A stretch of DNA of 59,076 nt from Beijerinckiaceae bacterium (GTDB lineage Bacteria; Bacteroidota; Bacteroidia; Chitinophagales; Chitinophagaceae). Positions 8,485-17,811 of this stretch are shown here, one piece after another. Location: the NCBI GenBank assembly GCA_903970475.1, contig CAJCIQ010000003.1:1-59076 (forward strand), written 5' to 3'. Below the pieces are notes generated by a model. That model made no database searches. It saw nothing but the letters and a program-made list of their open reading frames with translations, and was not told the DNA's origin. A program made the translations under genes and the position numbers. Within the stretch, counting starts at the first letter, position 1. Each line of letters opens with the position of its first letter.

Positions 8485-9480
8485 TCATAAGCGTGGACAG
8501 AAGAAGTGTTCCTTAGGAAACACCCTCTTCTTATGCATAGTATAAGAAAGAGATAATTCAAAAGCATTACTACCACTGGCCAGGTTGTCCAGACTGGAAG
8601 CATTCACATCGTAACTCACCCCTACCGTAAAGTCCTCATACCTGAATCCCAGATAAGGGGAAACAGCGTCATGAATCCTCCAGTTTACACCCAACATTAA
8701 ATCCGCCTGCTCCGTAACAACCAACTGGCCGTAAGCACCAACCATGGTTTCGTCCGCATTACCCTGCCGCAGATAAAGGGCATTGGGGGTAATGCTGAAC
8801 TCATCATTGATCACAAACCTTGCACCTCCATGTACTACATAGCGGATGGGTAAGTGATAATTATTGGTTTCCAGGAAAGGGTCACTGGGTTGGGTCAGGT
8901 GATACAAGGCGCCACCTATATAGGCGTTCACTTTATGATTCGGATTCCCATCGTATAGCAATGCGCCAAAATTGGCATCAAAGACATTGGAGGAAGTCCG
9001 GGTCAGGTTTTCCATGCTGGGCGCATTCGGATCAAATCCAGTCAAGGGATTGTACTGGCTTCCCCATTCAAATTTGGAAGCGTCAAAACTGCGACTGAGG
9101 ATGCCTGCCTGAATCCCAAAAGTAAGGTGGGTCATTTGCTGGGCTCCGAACTTAACGCCCGTATAGCTCACACTGGCGTATCCGTTGAAGTAATTATACC
9201 CAGCGTCCCCGGCAGATTGATTCATGATATTAACACCCCAATTGATATTCTTTTCGGTGGTCCCTTCAATGGAGAAACCAGCGGTAACAAAGGGGTTAGT
9301 GATATTATTCCATTGGGTGCGGTAGTTAAGGTTAACACGCATATCGCCGTCTATCACGCCAGTCATGGCTGGATTCAACCATAGGGGATAGGCATAGTAC
9401 TGAGAGAAATGCGGATCTACCTGTCCAAACCCCCTGACAAATCCCATCAGCATCCCGGCAATCAAAAATAGTTTTCGCAT
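8485..9480 (-). CDS. PorP/SprF-family type IX secretion outer-membrane protein
   Basis: A 331-aa protein with a signal peptide (MRKLFLIAGMLMGFVRGFG-Q) followed by the family signature VDPHFSQYYAYPLWLNPAMTG, then repeated amphipathic strands (GVKFGAQQMTHLTFGIQ, YLGFRYEDFTVGVSYD) typical of an outer-membrane beta-barrel. PorP/SprF proteins are usually encoded next to a large CHU_C-domain protein and are thought to help its secretion or anchoring; that arrangement is exact here, with the giant gene 18 nt upstream. The stop is 26 nt before the OmpA-family gene, so the three form one operon. Confidence 0.92.
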   Translation of the reverse strand: MRKLFLIAGMLMGFVRGFGQVDPHFSQYYAYPLWLNPAMTGVIDGDMRVNLNYRTQWNNITNPFVTAGFSIEGTTEKNINWGVNIMNQSAGDAGYNYFNGYASVSYTGVKFGAQQMTHLTFGIQAGILSRSFDASKFEWGSQYNPLTGFDPNAPSMENLTRTSSNVFDANFGALLYDGNPNHKVNAYIGGALYHLTQPSDPFLETNNYHLPIRYVVHGGARFVINDEFSITPNALYLRQGNADETMVGAYGQLVVTEQADLMLGVNWRIHDAVSPYLGFRYEDFTVGVSYDVNASSLDNLASGSNAFELSLSYTMHKKRVFPKEHFFCPRL

Positions 9481-9498
9481 ATCAGTGTTTTTATTGGT

Positions 9499-12400
9499 TT
9501 ACCGGATCAACGTAACCGATCCTTTCTTGTTTACAATAGTTCCATCTTGCATGTTGGCCGAAAGCACGTAGATGTACACGCCAATGGGTTGTTTTTGGCC
9601 GCCCATCGTGCCATCCCATCCTGTACTCTGGTTCCTGGACTCAAATACCTCCTGTCCCCATTGGTTATAGACCCTGAACACCAGACTGGCAATGGCATTA
9701 CTGTATACATAGAGGATGTCGTTGACACCGTCCCCGTTGGGGGAGAATATATTCGGAACGAAGATGTTATCACCCAGTGGGTTCTCGCTGTATCCACTGG
9801 CTTTTGCTGAAGCCACGCTACTTTGACAAGCATTCTGTCCTATAGCCTTTACCTCTATGGTTGTCTGTTGATTGGGCAGCAATCCATTGATGGTTTCTGT
9901 GGTACCAGTAGGTCCTGAACTGGGAGTAACCCAAGTCAATCCACTATCCAGGCTTACCTGGTAGGCTTCCGCACCTGGCACAGGAGCCCATTGGAAGGTT
10001 ACGGACGTCGGGGTCCTGGTTTGAATCGTTACCGTAGGCGCAGCTAAGGCCTGTAAGGTGGTGAGCGCTATGGAGGCCCTGGCACTTGAATCGGTACATC
10101 CCGCGGCAGAAGAAGCCTGTACATAGAAGGTTGTATCCGATATCAATGGCCCGGTGGTGAAGCTGCTACCGGTAGCTACCGCTGTTCCCCCGCTGGCGAT
10201 GGTATACCAGGTAAATACAGCGCCTGATGTTGTGGAGGTGGCCGTCAGTACGTCATCATCTCCCGGACAAACGCCACTGGATGCGGCTGTTACTGTTGGC
10301 ATGGATGCGGCCGCTGACAAATCCACCGTTACAGGTGTCCTGTTAGCACTGTTACATCCATTATCATCGGAGGAAACATAGTATTCCGTTGACTTTGTTA
10401 CATCGGTTAGGTTGTATACATCACCTGTATACACTGGCGTTCCGCCACTGGCGCTGGTATACCAGTTGTAAGTGTATCCACTGACAGGGTTAGCAACCTG
10501 AAGGGTTGTATTCCCACCACTACATACGGTTGCGCCAGAGGTCACCAAAGTGGGAGCAGCAGGAACGCTATTGACCGTGAGTATGGCTTCTGTCCTGGTT
10601 GCACTGGAACAGGTTCCGCTGGAGGCCGATGCATCAACATATAGTGTATCACTGGCTGTCGGATTGGCAATCGTATAAGATGGTCCCGTATAGATCAGCG
10701 AGCCTCCGGTAGATGCGCTGTACCAATTGTAGATGATTCCTCCTATTGGATTAGAGACCGCCAGTACAGCCGATTGACCAGAACAAGTACCCGTGGTTCC
10801 TGAAACCAGCGTGGGTGCGCTCAGGTTATTGGTTACGATAGCTTCTACCGTGGTAAGACTTTGTGAGGTACAGGAAGTAGACGTAGAAGCCCCTACATAA
10901 TAAGTCTCATTAACGGACAAAGCCGGTGTGGTAAAGACTGTACCAACTGCCAGGGCTGCACCGCCTGCGCTGCCCGCCGGGCTGGCATACCAGCTATACG
11001 TGTAGCCTGCCACGGGGTTGCTGATGGCGAATGTGGCGGAAGTATTGGTGCATACCGTCAGATCGGGAACAGCTACCGTCGGGTTGCCTGGGGCTGCATT
11101 GACAGATACACTACCACTGGCTTCAGAAGCGCTGGTACATCCGCCAGAGGTGCTACCTTGTACATAGTAGGTGGCAGAGGTAGTATCATCGGGTATACTG
11201 TAGGCCGTACCTATATATACGGGTGTTGTAGATGTTGTAGAAGTATACCAGTTATAATTTATACCTGGTTGAGGGCTACTGACTTGCAGCGTAGCCGTGC
11301 CACCGGAGCAAACCACTACTGCGGAAGATACCAGGGTCGGGGTACTGGGCTGTGAACCGATCGCTACCGAATCTGCGGTTCTGCTGGAAGATGCGCAGCT
11401 CAACAATCCGTTGACAGCGGCAACATAATAAGTCGTTCCCGTCGTTAGGGCTGGCGTAGTAAAGGAAGATCCTTGCGCTAACTGAGTGCCCCCGGTAGCG
11501 GCATCATACCAATCATACACTATGCCTCCCTGAGGATTCTGCACAGACAAGGAAGCCATGCCTCCTGAACAAATGGTTACAGGGGAAAGAGCCACAATCG
11601 GAGCAGCAGGAGCACTGGTCACATTGGCATTGACAACCGTCCTGGAAGAAGAAGCGCTACAGCCCGAAGCATTATCTGCTTCCAGGTAGTAAGTAGCAGA
11701 GGCTGTGAGCGGCAGTGTTGTATAAGTTGTACCGGTAGCCAATGGTGATCCGCCAGTGGGGGTGCCGTACCAGTTATAGGTAACACCTGCCTGGGGAGAA
11801 GCTACCGTGAACATAGCCATGGCGCCTGAACAGATAGCCACATTGCTGGCAACCACCTGAGGAACAGCCGGAGTGGAGTCAGCAGTGATCACCACAGCGG
11901 TTCTGGCACTGCTGCTGCAACCGCTGGCTGAGGTGGCTTGTACATAAAGGGTTGTGCTGGAAGAAACAGCGCTTACAGTATAGGTTGGACCTGTATACAA
12001 AAGGATTCCGGCCGTAGCGGCATCATACCACTGGTAAACCATTCCGCTCACAGGATTGGAAACCGCTGCCGTAGCAGGTTGGCCCGAGCAAACGGCGATG
12101 GTAGAGGCGGCAACCGAAGGAGCGGTGGGTACCGGGGTTACGATAATGGTCACTGCTGTCCTGGCAGAAGGTGCTGAACATTTGGAAGCTGCGTTCACCG
12201 CTTCTACATAATACGTGACCGAAGCCGTCAGTGTCGGTGTTGTGAAGGATGTGCCCGTATAAACAGGGGTACCTCCACTCAGCACCGTGTACCAGTTATA
12301 TACCACTCCACTTTGGGGTTGGGACACATTCAAGGTAACAGGGATGCCGGCACATATACCTGTATCCGATGGAAGTACTACCGGAACAGCGGGTGACTGA

Positions 12401-15400
12401 CCCACAATGACGGCTACACTATCTCTGGTAACACTGGAACAGGTTCCATTGGACGCAGAAGCGAAATAACTCGTATTAGCCGTGAGCGCAGGTGTCGTAT
12501 ATACGTTACCCGTATAGAGCAAGGTGCCGCCGGTAGATGCGCTGTACCAGTTGATGGTAATGCCCGACGCAGATTGTGCTTGTAGGATAGCCGTAGATCC
12601 ACTACAGATCGTATCCGGGTTATTGAGTGCCACAGGAACCGCAGGAGCTGCAAGGACATTTACCGTTACAGGTACACGGTTCGTATTGGCACAACTATCC
12701 GATTTTCTCAAAGCTTCGGCGTAATAAGTGGTGGTTGAAGTAAGGGCTGGTGTTACTAATGTATCCCCATATCCGATAGGTGTGCCGCCGGTGGAGGAAC
12801 TGAACCACTCAACTTTGGCGTTCGGTGATGAGGTGGCAGAAAGGGTGGCCTTCGTACCAGCACAAATACTGGGATTGGTGGAAGTCACTATAGGCTGGCT
12901 CACCATATCTGAAGCATAATAAATATTAACGGCCGTGAGGGCAGAGACTATGCCGGAGCTCACCGTTACCGTAACCCTGTCGTAAGAGGCTGAGGGGGCA
13001 AAGCTGATCAGGGCTTTGGAGCCACCGGCCAGCAGGTTAACCTTCACCGCTGAACTTTGCAGGGTTTGAGCGTCATTATTGGAGGTCGCTCCATTGGCAG
13101 AAGATACCTGAATGGCACTCAGCACACCGGCGGAAAGGAGGGTAGATCCTGTGCCCAATTCAATATAGACACTATCCCCAGGTTGACTTACCTCTGGGAA
13201 AATCAAGGTTTGGGAGATATTTGCGCCTAGGAGTCCTGCCGTAACATTGAGGGTGGAATAAGTCGTTGTATCCAGGTCAACGGCGGAACCCGCATTGCTT
13301 AAACTGCAACCCACACACAACCCATTGGCCGCATTGGTCTGGCTGGTAGCTAGTCCGCAGGTCACATTGATGGCTGGTACTACCGTAATGGTGACGGCGG
13401 TACGGGTAGCGCTCGAACAACCACCACCATTATTACCTTCCGATTCAACATAATAGGTAACCGTATTGGTCAGCGCCGGTGTTGTATAGGAAGCTCCTGT
13501 ATAAACAGGACTGCCCCCTGTGGATACCGTATACCAGTTGAACGAGGTATTGGGTGTGGAAGAGGTTGCCGTCATGGACACCGTAGATCCGCTATTGATG
13601 GTACCCGAAGCCGGGTTCACCGTTACAGTGGGTGCTACAGGTCTTGGATTCACGACTACCATAGCGCTTGTCCTGGTAGAAGAGCTGCAAGCTCCCGCAG
13701 AAGCAGCTACATAATACGTAGCGCTGCTGTCTATTACTGGCGTGGTGTAGGTAGCCCCTGTAAATAGGGTATCTGTAGACGTCACTGAATTAAACCAATA
13801 GAATTGGACGCCCGTCGTTTTGGAACTAGCCACCAATTGAACACTACCACCGGCACAGATCGTGTCCGAAGCAGGCGTAACGGTAGGCGCCGTAGGTGGT
13901 GTAACGACACTGACACTCACGGACGTCCTGGAAATACTGGAGCAACCGGTAGGATTTCCGGCTCCAGCGTAATAGGTCTTGGAACTATCCAGGGCTGGTG
14001 TTATCAGGGTGTCCCCTTTAGCTATGGATACACCTCCTGTTGGAGCGGTAAACCAGTAAACAGTATCTCCTGGCGGAGGCGTCGCTATAAGCTTTGCTGT
14101 ACTACCCATACAAACAGATACACTGTTGGAGGCAACGGCAGGTGCAGCAGGAGGAGCTGGCACATTCACTACAGCAGGTGTACGCATAGTATTGACACAT
14201 CCATCATTGGTAGCCGTGCTTTGCACATAATAAACCGTAGTGTCCGTCAATACCGGCGTTGTGTAAGTTGCCCCGGTATAGATAGGTGTTCCTCCTGTAG
14301 CAGCAGTATACCAGTTAAAAGTAGCTCCGGTTGGCGCTATCACTTGCAGCGTAGCCTGATTACCAGAACATACGCTAACCGTATCGGCCTGTAGCGTGGG
14401 CGCAGATTTGGTAGAGGTTGCGTAATCAACGTTAACGGTGGTCAGCAGACTGGCTACCCCTGAGTTCAATTGCACCAGTACCCTATCATAGGCTGCCGTA
14501 GGTGCAAAAGAAATGATGGCGGAATCATTGCCGGAAAGCAGATTTAGTTTTATCAGGGAAGAAGTAACCGGTTGAAGGTCGTTATTAAAGTTATTGCCAT
14601 CAAAGGTTCCCACTTCTATAGAACCCAGGGCTGCCGTACTTACCAGTGCGGTAGGCAACGCAAATTTAATATGAATGCTATCCCCTGCTGATGCAGTGAA
14701 AGGGAAGATCAACATTTCCTGAACATTACCGCCCAGCAAACCTGCCAGTACACTCATGGTAGAACCCGTATTGGCATTTGCATCAACGGCAAGACCAGCA
14801 TTCTGTACAGAGCAACCTAAGCATATCCCGCTCACGGCAGTAGTATCCGTTGTTGCAGCGCCGCAAGGAACAGCAGGACCACCATTGGTCAAGACCGTAA
14901 CCGTGATCGCTTCCCGTGTTGGGGTGGTACATCCTGTAGCCGTAAATACGCCTGCTACATAATAAGTAGTAGTAGTGGCGGGCGACACGGTGTAGCTGGC
15001 CCCTGTGTATATAGGTGTCCCGCCAGTAAGCTGCGTATACCAGTTGAAGCTAGCTCCTACAGAGGTTGAGCTGGCATTGAAGGTAACGCTTTGGCCCGCA
15101 GATATCGTGGTTGATCCAGGGCTAACCGTTACTGCACCTGGAGTAGGATTGACATATACAGAATCTTTCGTGCGGACAGTGCTGGCACATCCATTGAGGG
15201 TAGACGCCGCATAGTATACAGCAGTGCTGGTCAATGCCGGTGTGGTATAGGCCCCACCTGAATCAATTGCCGTACCACCGGAGGGCAGTGTGTACCATTT
15301 TACCGTATCTCCCGCAGGCACTGTGGCAGCCAGGGTAGCAGAATCTCCGCTACATATGGTTACGGAAGGCGCACCGATGGTGGGAGCTGGAGGCTGGGTA

Positions 15401-17466
15401 TTGACCGTTATCTGAACTGGAGTCCTCACCGAGTTGGCACAACCAAAAGCCGAAGATTCCAGGAAATAAGTAGTTGAAGAAGAAATCAAAGGGGTCACAT
15501 AGGTGGCACCCGTAGCTAACGGTGTCCCTGCGGTAGCCACATTGTACCAATTATAAGTTGCGCCCGCCGGACCTGTGGCCTTCAACGTATCTATCCCCGG
15601 ACCACAATCATTGATCAGGGTGCTTGCTGCCGTTGGTCTCGGCACCAGGGCGGCTCCATAATACACCATGAGGTTAGACAACAAGCTCACCGTACCGTTT
15701 ATGGATATCAATAGGCCGTTGAAAGGATGGGAAGTCGGAAGGATCACCCTGAATTGAGATCCGCCGCCTAACAATTGCAAACGTATTAGGGTGGAATTCA
15801 GGGCTTGGGCGTCATTGTTGGATGTAGTGCCTTGATAGGTAGTCACTTGTATGCCACTGAGCAAGGTAGCGGAAACGAGTTGACCAGGGATGGCCAATTC
15901 CAATACGATGCTGTCACCGGCAGGATAGGTATTAGGGAAGCCCAATAGCTGCCCTACATAACCCAATGCACCTACCGTAGACGTGATGGTGGAGGCGGTC
16001 GAGGGGTTTCCATCTACAGCCAAAGCTCCATTGGACACCGTACACAATAAACAAACACCTGAGATGATGGGACTGGTTTGAGTGGTAGCAAATCCACAAG
16101 AGATGCTGTCCGAAGTCTGGACATTGACCGTCACTTTAGTTGCAGCAGGGCTCGTGCATCCCTGGTTGGACACCGTAAATACATAGTAACTGGTGGGTGC
16201 ATAAATGGCTGGGGTGGTAAAGCTGGTACCCGTGTAGACCAGGTCTCCACCCGAGGGCGCATCATACCAATTATAGGTATATGCCGGGTTAGGAGCACTG
16301 ATGGTAAATGAAGCGGTCTGGCCCTGGCTTACGGTCACCGAATCCGAGCCCGATATAACCGGAGCAACGGGCGTTGGATTCACTGTAAGGGTAGCCATTG
16401 CCCTGGTTGCGCTGACACAACCGGAAGCACCAGTTTCCGCTTGCACGTACACAATGGTTGAAGTGGTAGCGGATGCAATCGTATAAGTTGTTCCGGTAGC
16501 TACTGGGGTACCCCCTGTTGCTACCGTATACCAATTATAGGTTATGCCTGCCTGGGGATTGGATACCGAAAAGGTAGCAGGATTTCCAGAACAAACGTTC
16601 AGCGCAGCATTGACCAAGGTTGGGACAACCGGGGGTGTATTCACCTGAACCGTAACCGGGGTCCGGGTCGGACTGACACAGGAACCTAAATCAGCCTCGA
16701 CATAATAAGTGGTCGTTACCGTTGGCGTCACGGTATAAGTTGAACCAGAGTCCATAGCCGATCCCCCCGTAGGTTGGGTAAACCATTTTATGGTAGCCGC
16801 CGCTACGGTAGACGTAGCCGTTAGCGTGACCGGGGTCCCGCTACAGGTGGTTACCGTGTCAGCCCCTGATATTTTCGGTGCGGTAAGCGTTGTTTTATCC
16901 CAATAGGCAGAATATAACCTGAAATCAGTTAAGGCACCCACCAAAGAGGAATTCAGGGTGACGCGCACCCTGTCAAAGGTCTTGGTAGGCCTTAAGACAA
17001 CATAACCCCTGGTAGTATCAGAGGTTAGCAGTGTCAAAATAGAAGCGGATACACCGGTCAGATCATTGTTAGGCATACTACCATTAAAGGTCTCGAAGGA
17101 TACCCCGCCCAATAAAGTGGCACTAAGTAACCCTCCGTTGTTGCCTAGGTTAATGACCAAAGAGTCACATCCCTGATCCGCATTGACGGTAGGAAAGATC
17201 AAATCCTGATAGACGGATACGCCCAGCAGGCCCACCGTAATGTCAAAGGTCGAATAGTCATTAAGGTTGGAAGAAACAGCGTTAGTAGGGTTTGCGACGC
17301 CGCAGAGGAGACAAATCCCCACTACACCATTGTCCTGAGTGGTTGCATAAATCCCTTGTGCTTGTGGTTTTAGAGGTACAGACAAAAGGGTAGCAGCGAT
17401 TAAGGTGATCATCAAAAGCCCTTTGAACTCACAGGGTCTTTTGCTTGAGCCGAGGTTGCCAAGCAT
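9499..17466 (-). CDS. Giant secreted adhesin-like protein: 4 CxxC modules, 21 Ig-like repeats, FN3, CHU_C type B sorting domain
   Basis: A 2655-aa surface protein. An N-terminal hydrophobic stretch ending KPQAQ (about residue 37) is the signal peptide; Met19 is an alternative start. Four copies of a module of about 150 residues follow, each with a Cys-x-x-Cys near its start (C52/C55, C472/C475, C882/C885, C1384/C1387) and the phrases LIFP, GDS, NND and YDRV. They are separated by 3, 3 and 4 Ig-like repeats of about 85 residues (YNWYT, GGTPVYTG, TTYYV, GCSS, RT) and followed by 11 more. An FN3-like domain (about 2480-2560) leads to the C-terminal gliding-motility-associated domain (FVPNIFSPNGDGVND, VYNQWGQEVFES, GVYIYVL), a type B T9SS signal. 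Likely an adhesin or glycan-binding filament by inference. Confidence 0.9.
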   Translation of the reverse strand: MLGNLGSSKRPCEFKGLLMITLIAATLLSVPLKPQAQGIYATTQDNGVVGICLLCGVANPTNAVSSNLNDYSTFDITVGLLGVSVYQDLIFPTVNADQGCDSLVINLGNNGGLLSATLLGGVSFETFNGSMPNNDLTGVSASILTLLTSDTTRGYVVLRPTKTFDRVRVTLNSSLVGALTDFRLYSAYWDKTTLTAPKISGADTVTTCSGTPVTLTATSTVAAATIKWFTQPTGGSAMDSGSTYTVTPTVTTTYYVEADLGSCVSPTRTPVTVQVNTPPVVPTLVNAALNVCSGNPATFSVSNPQAGITYNWYTVATGGTPVATGTTYTIASATTSTIVYVQAETGASGCVSATRAMATLTVNPTPVAPVISGSDSVTVSQGQTASFTISAPNPAYTYNWYDAPSGGDLVYTGTSFTTPAIYAPTSYYVFTVSNQGCTSPAATKVTVNVQTSDSISCGFATTQTSPIISGVCLLCTVSNGALAVDGNPSTASTITSTVGALGYVGQLLGFPNTYPAGDSIVLELAIPGQLVSATLLSGIQVTTYQGTTSNNDAQALNSTLIRLQLLGGGSQFRVILPTSHPFNGLLISINGTVSLLSNLMVYYGAALVPRPTAASTLINDCGPGIDTLKATGPAGATYNWYNVATAGTPLATGATYVTPLISSSTTYFLESSAFGCANSVRTPVQITVNTQPPAPTIGAPSVTICSGDSATLAATVPAGDTVKWYTLPSGGTAIDSGGAYTTPALTSTAVYYAASTLNGCASTVRTKDSVYVNPTPGAVTVSPGSTTISAGQSVTFNASSTSVGASFNWYTQLTGGTPIYTGASYTVSPATTTTYYVAGVFTATGCTTPTREAITVTVLTNGGPAVPCGAATTDTTAVSGICLGCSVQNAGLAVDANANTGSTMSVLAGLLGGNVQEMLIFPFTASAGDSIHIKFALPTALVSTAALGSIEVGTFDGNNFNNDLQPVTSSLIKLNLLSGNDSAIISFAPTAAYDRVLVQLNSGVASLLTTVNVDYATSTKSAPTLQADTVSVCSGNQATLQVIAPTGATFNWYTAATGGTPIYTGATYTTPVLTDTTVYYVQSTATNDGCVNTMRTPAVVNVPAPPAAPAVASNSVSVCMGSTAKLIATPPPGDTVYWFTAPTGGVSIAKGDTLITPALDSSKTYYAGAGNPTGCSSISRTSVSVSVVTPPTAPTVTPASDTICAGGSVQLVASSKTTGVQFYWFNSVTSTDTLFTGATYTTPVIDSSATYYVAASAGACSSSTRTSAMVVVNPRPVAPTVTVNPASGTINSGSTVSMTATSSTPNTSFNWYTVSTGGSPVYTGASYTTPALTNTVTYYVESEGNNGGGCSSATRTAVTITVVPAINVTCGLATSQTNAANGLCVGCSLSNAGSAVDLDTTTYSTLNVTAGLLGANISQTLIFPEVSQPGDSVYIELGTGSTLLSAGVLSAIQVSSANGATSNNDAQTLQSSAVKVNLLAGGSKALISFAPSASYDRVTVTVSSGIVSALTAVNIYYASDMVSQPIVTSTNPSICAGTKATLSATSSPNAKVEWFSSSTGGTPIGYGDTLVTPALTSTTTYYAEALRKSDSCANTNRVPVTVNVLAAPAVPVALNNPDTICSGSTAILQAQSASGITINWYSASTGGTLLYTGNVYTTPALTANTSYFASASNGTCSSVTRDSVAVIVGQSPAVPVVLPSDTGICAGIPVTLNVSQPQSGVVYNWYTVLSGGTPVYTGTSFTTPTLTASVTYYVEAVNAASKCSAPSARTAVTIIVTPVPTAPSVAASTIAVCSGQPATAAVSNPVSGMVYQWYDAATAGILLYTGPTYTVSAVSSSTTLYVQATSASGCSSSARTAVVITADSTPAVPQVVASNVAICSGAMAMFTVASPQAGVTYNWYGTPTGGSPLATGTTYTTLPLTASATYYLEADNASGCSASSSRTVVNANVTSAPAAPIVALSPVTICSGGMASLSVQNPQGGIVYDWYDAATGGTQLAQGSSFTTPALTTGTTYYVAAVNGLLSCASSSRTADSVAIGSQPSTPTLVSSAVVVCSGGTATLQVSSPQPGINYNWYTSTTSTTPVYIGTAYSIPDDTTSATYYVQGSTSGGCTSASEASGSVSVNAAPGNPTVAVPDLTVCTNTSATFAISNPVAGYTYSWYASPAGSAGGAALAVGTVFTTPALSVNETYYVGASTSTSCTSQSLTTVEAIVTNNLSAPTLVSGTTGTCSGQSAVLAVSNPIGGIIYNWYSASTGGSLIYTGPSYTIANPTASDTLYVDASASSGTCSSATRTEAILTVNSVPAAPTLVTSGATVCSGGNTTLQVANPVSGYTYNWYTSASGGTPVYTGDVYNLTDVTKSTEYYVSSDDNGCNSANRTPVTVDLSAAASMPTVTAASSGVCPGDDDVLTATSTTSGAVFTWYTIASGGTAVATGSSFTTGPLISDTTFYVQASSAAGCTDSSARASIALTTLQALAAPTVTIQTRTPTSVTFQWAPVPGAEAYQVSLDSGLTWVTPSSGPTGTTETINGLLPNQQTTIEVKAIGQNACQSSVASAKASGYSENPLGDNIFVPNIFSPNGDGVNDILYVYSNAIASLVFRVYNQWGQEVFESRNQSTGWDGTMGGQKQPIGVYIYVLSANMQDGTIVNKKGSVTLIR

Positions 17467-17811
17467 AGGTATATAGTTTGGTTGCAGTTATCAGTTTCAC
17501 TCCCAGCTTCTCATGAAATAGTAGGTAGCCTTCCTCACATAAGAACGGATTCGCTAACGAAAGTAGTCAGAGAATATTTTGCCTAAAAGAATCAGTTCAT
17601 TCACATTGCGTTATGTCATTCATTCCGTTCATGAAAAAAAATATATTCACTTTGTTAAGAAAATTATATTATACTTGTTGTAGGAATGGTCCTTACCATT
17701 ACCTTATATACTAAACCTCCTTATCTAAGTTTTCTACCACTTGCCTTGTCCTACTTAGGGAACCCTTATTACCTTTAGAAACCCAATTATTCACTACCTA
17801 AGTATTGGATT
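17467..17811. promoter_or_regulatory. Shared divergent regulatory region between the giant gene and the STAND-like gene
   Basis: A 345-nt gene-free stretch between divergent genes, strongly AT-rich at about 17630-17690. For the minus gene a TACTTTCG box (about 17557-17564) is one base off TAnnTTTG. For the plus gene TACCTTTA at 17770-17777 is one base off and would give a leader of about 30 nt. The sequence TCATTC recurs at about 17590-17625. Nothing else was recognised; both sets of sites are inferences. Confidence 0.4.

Noticed and set aside
9499..17466. Assembly artefact from repeats in the giant gene
   Set aside because: The frame is uninterrupted for 2655 codons, the repeats differ from each other, and signal and sorting domains sit at the right ends. 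Collapse or expansion of repeats by the assembler cannot be excluded from sequence alone.
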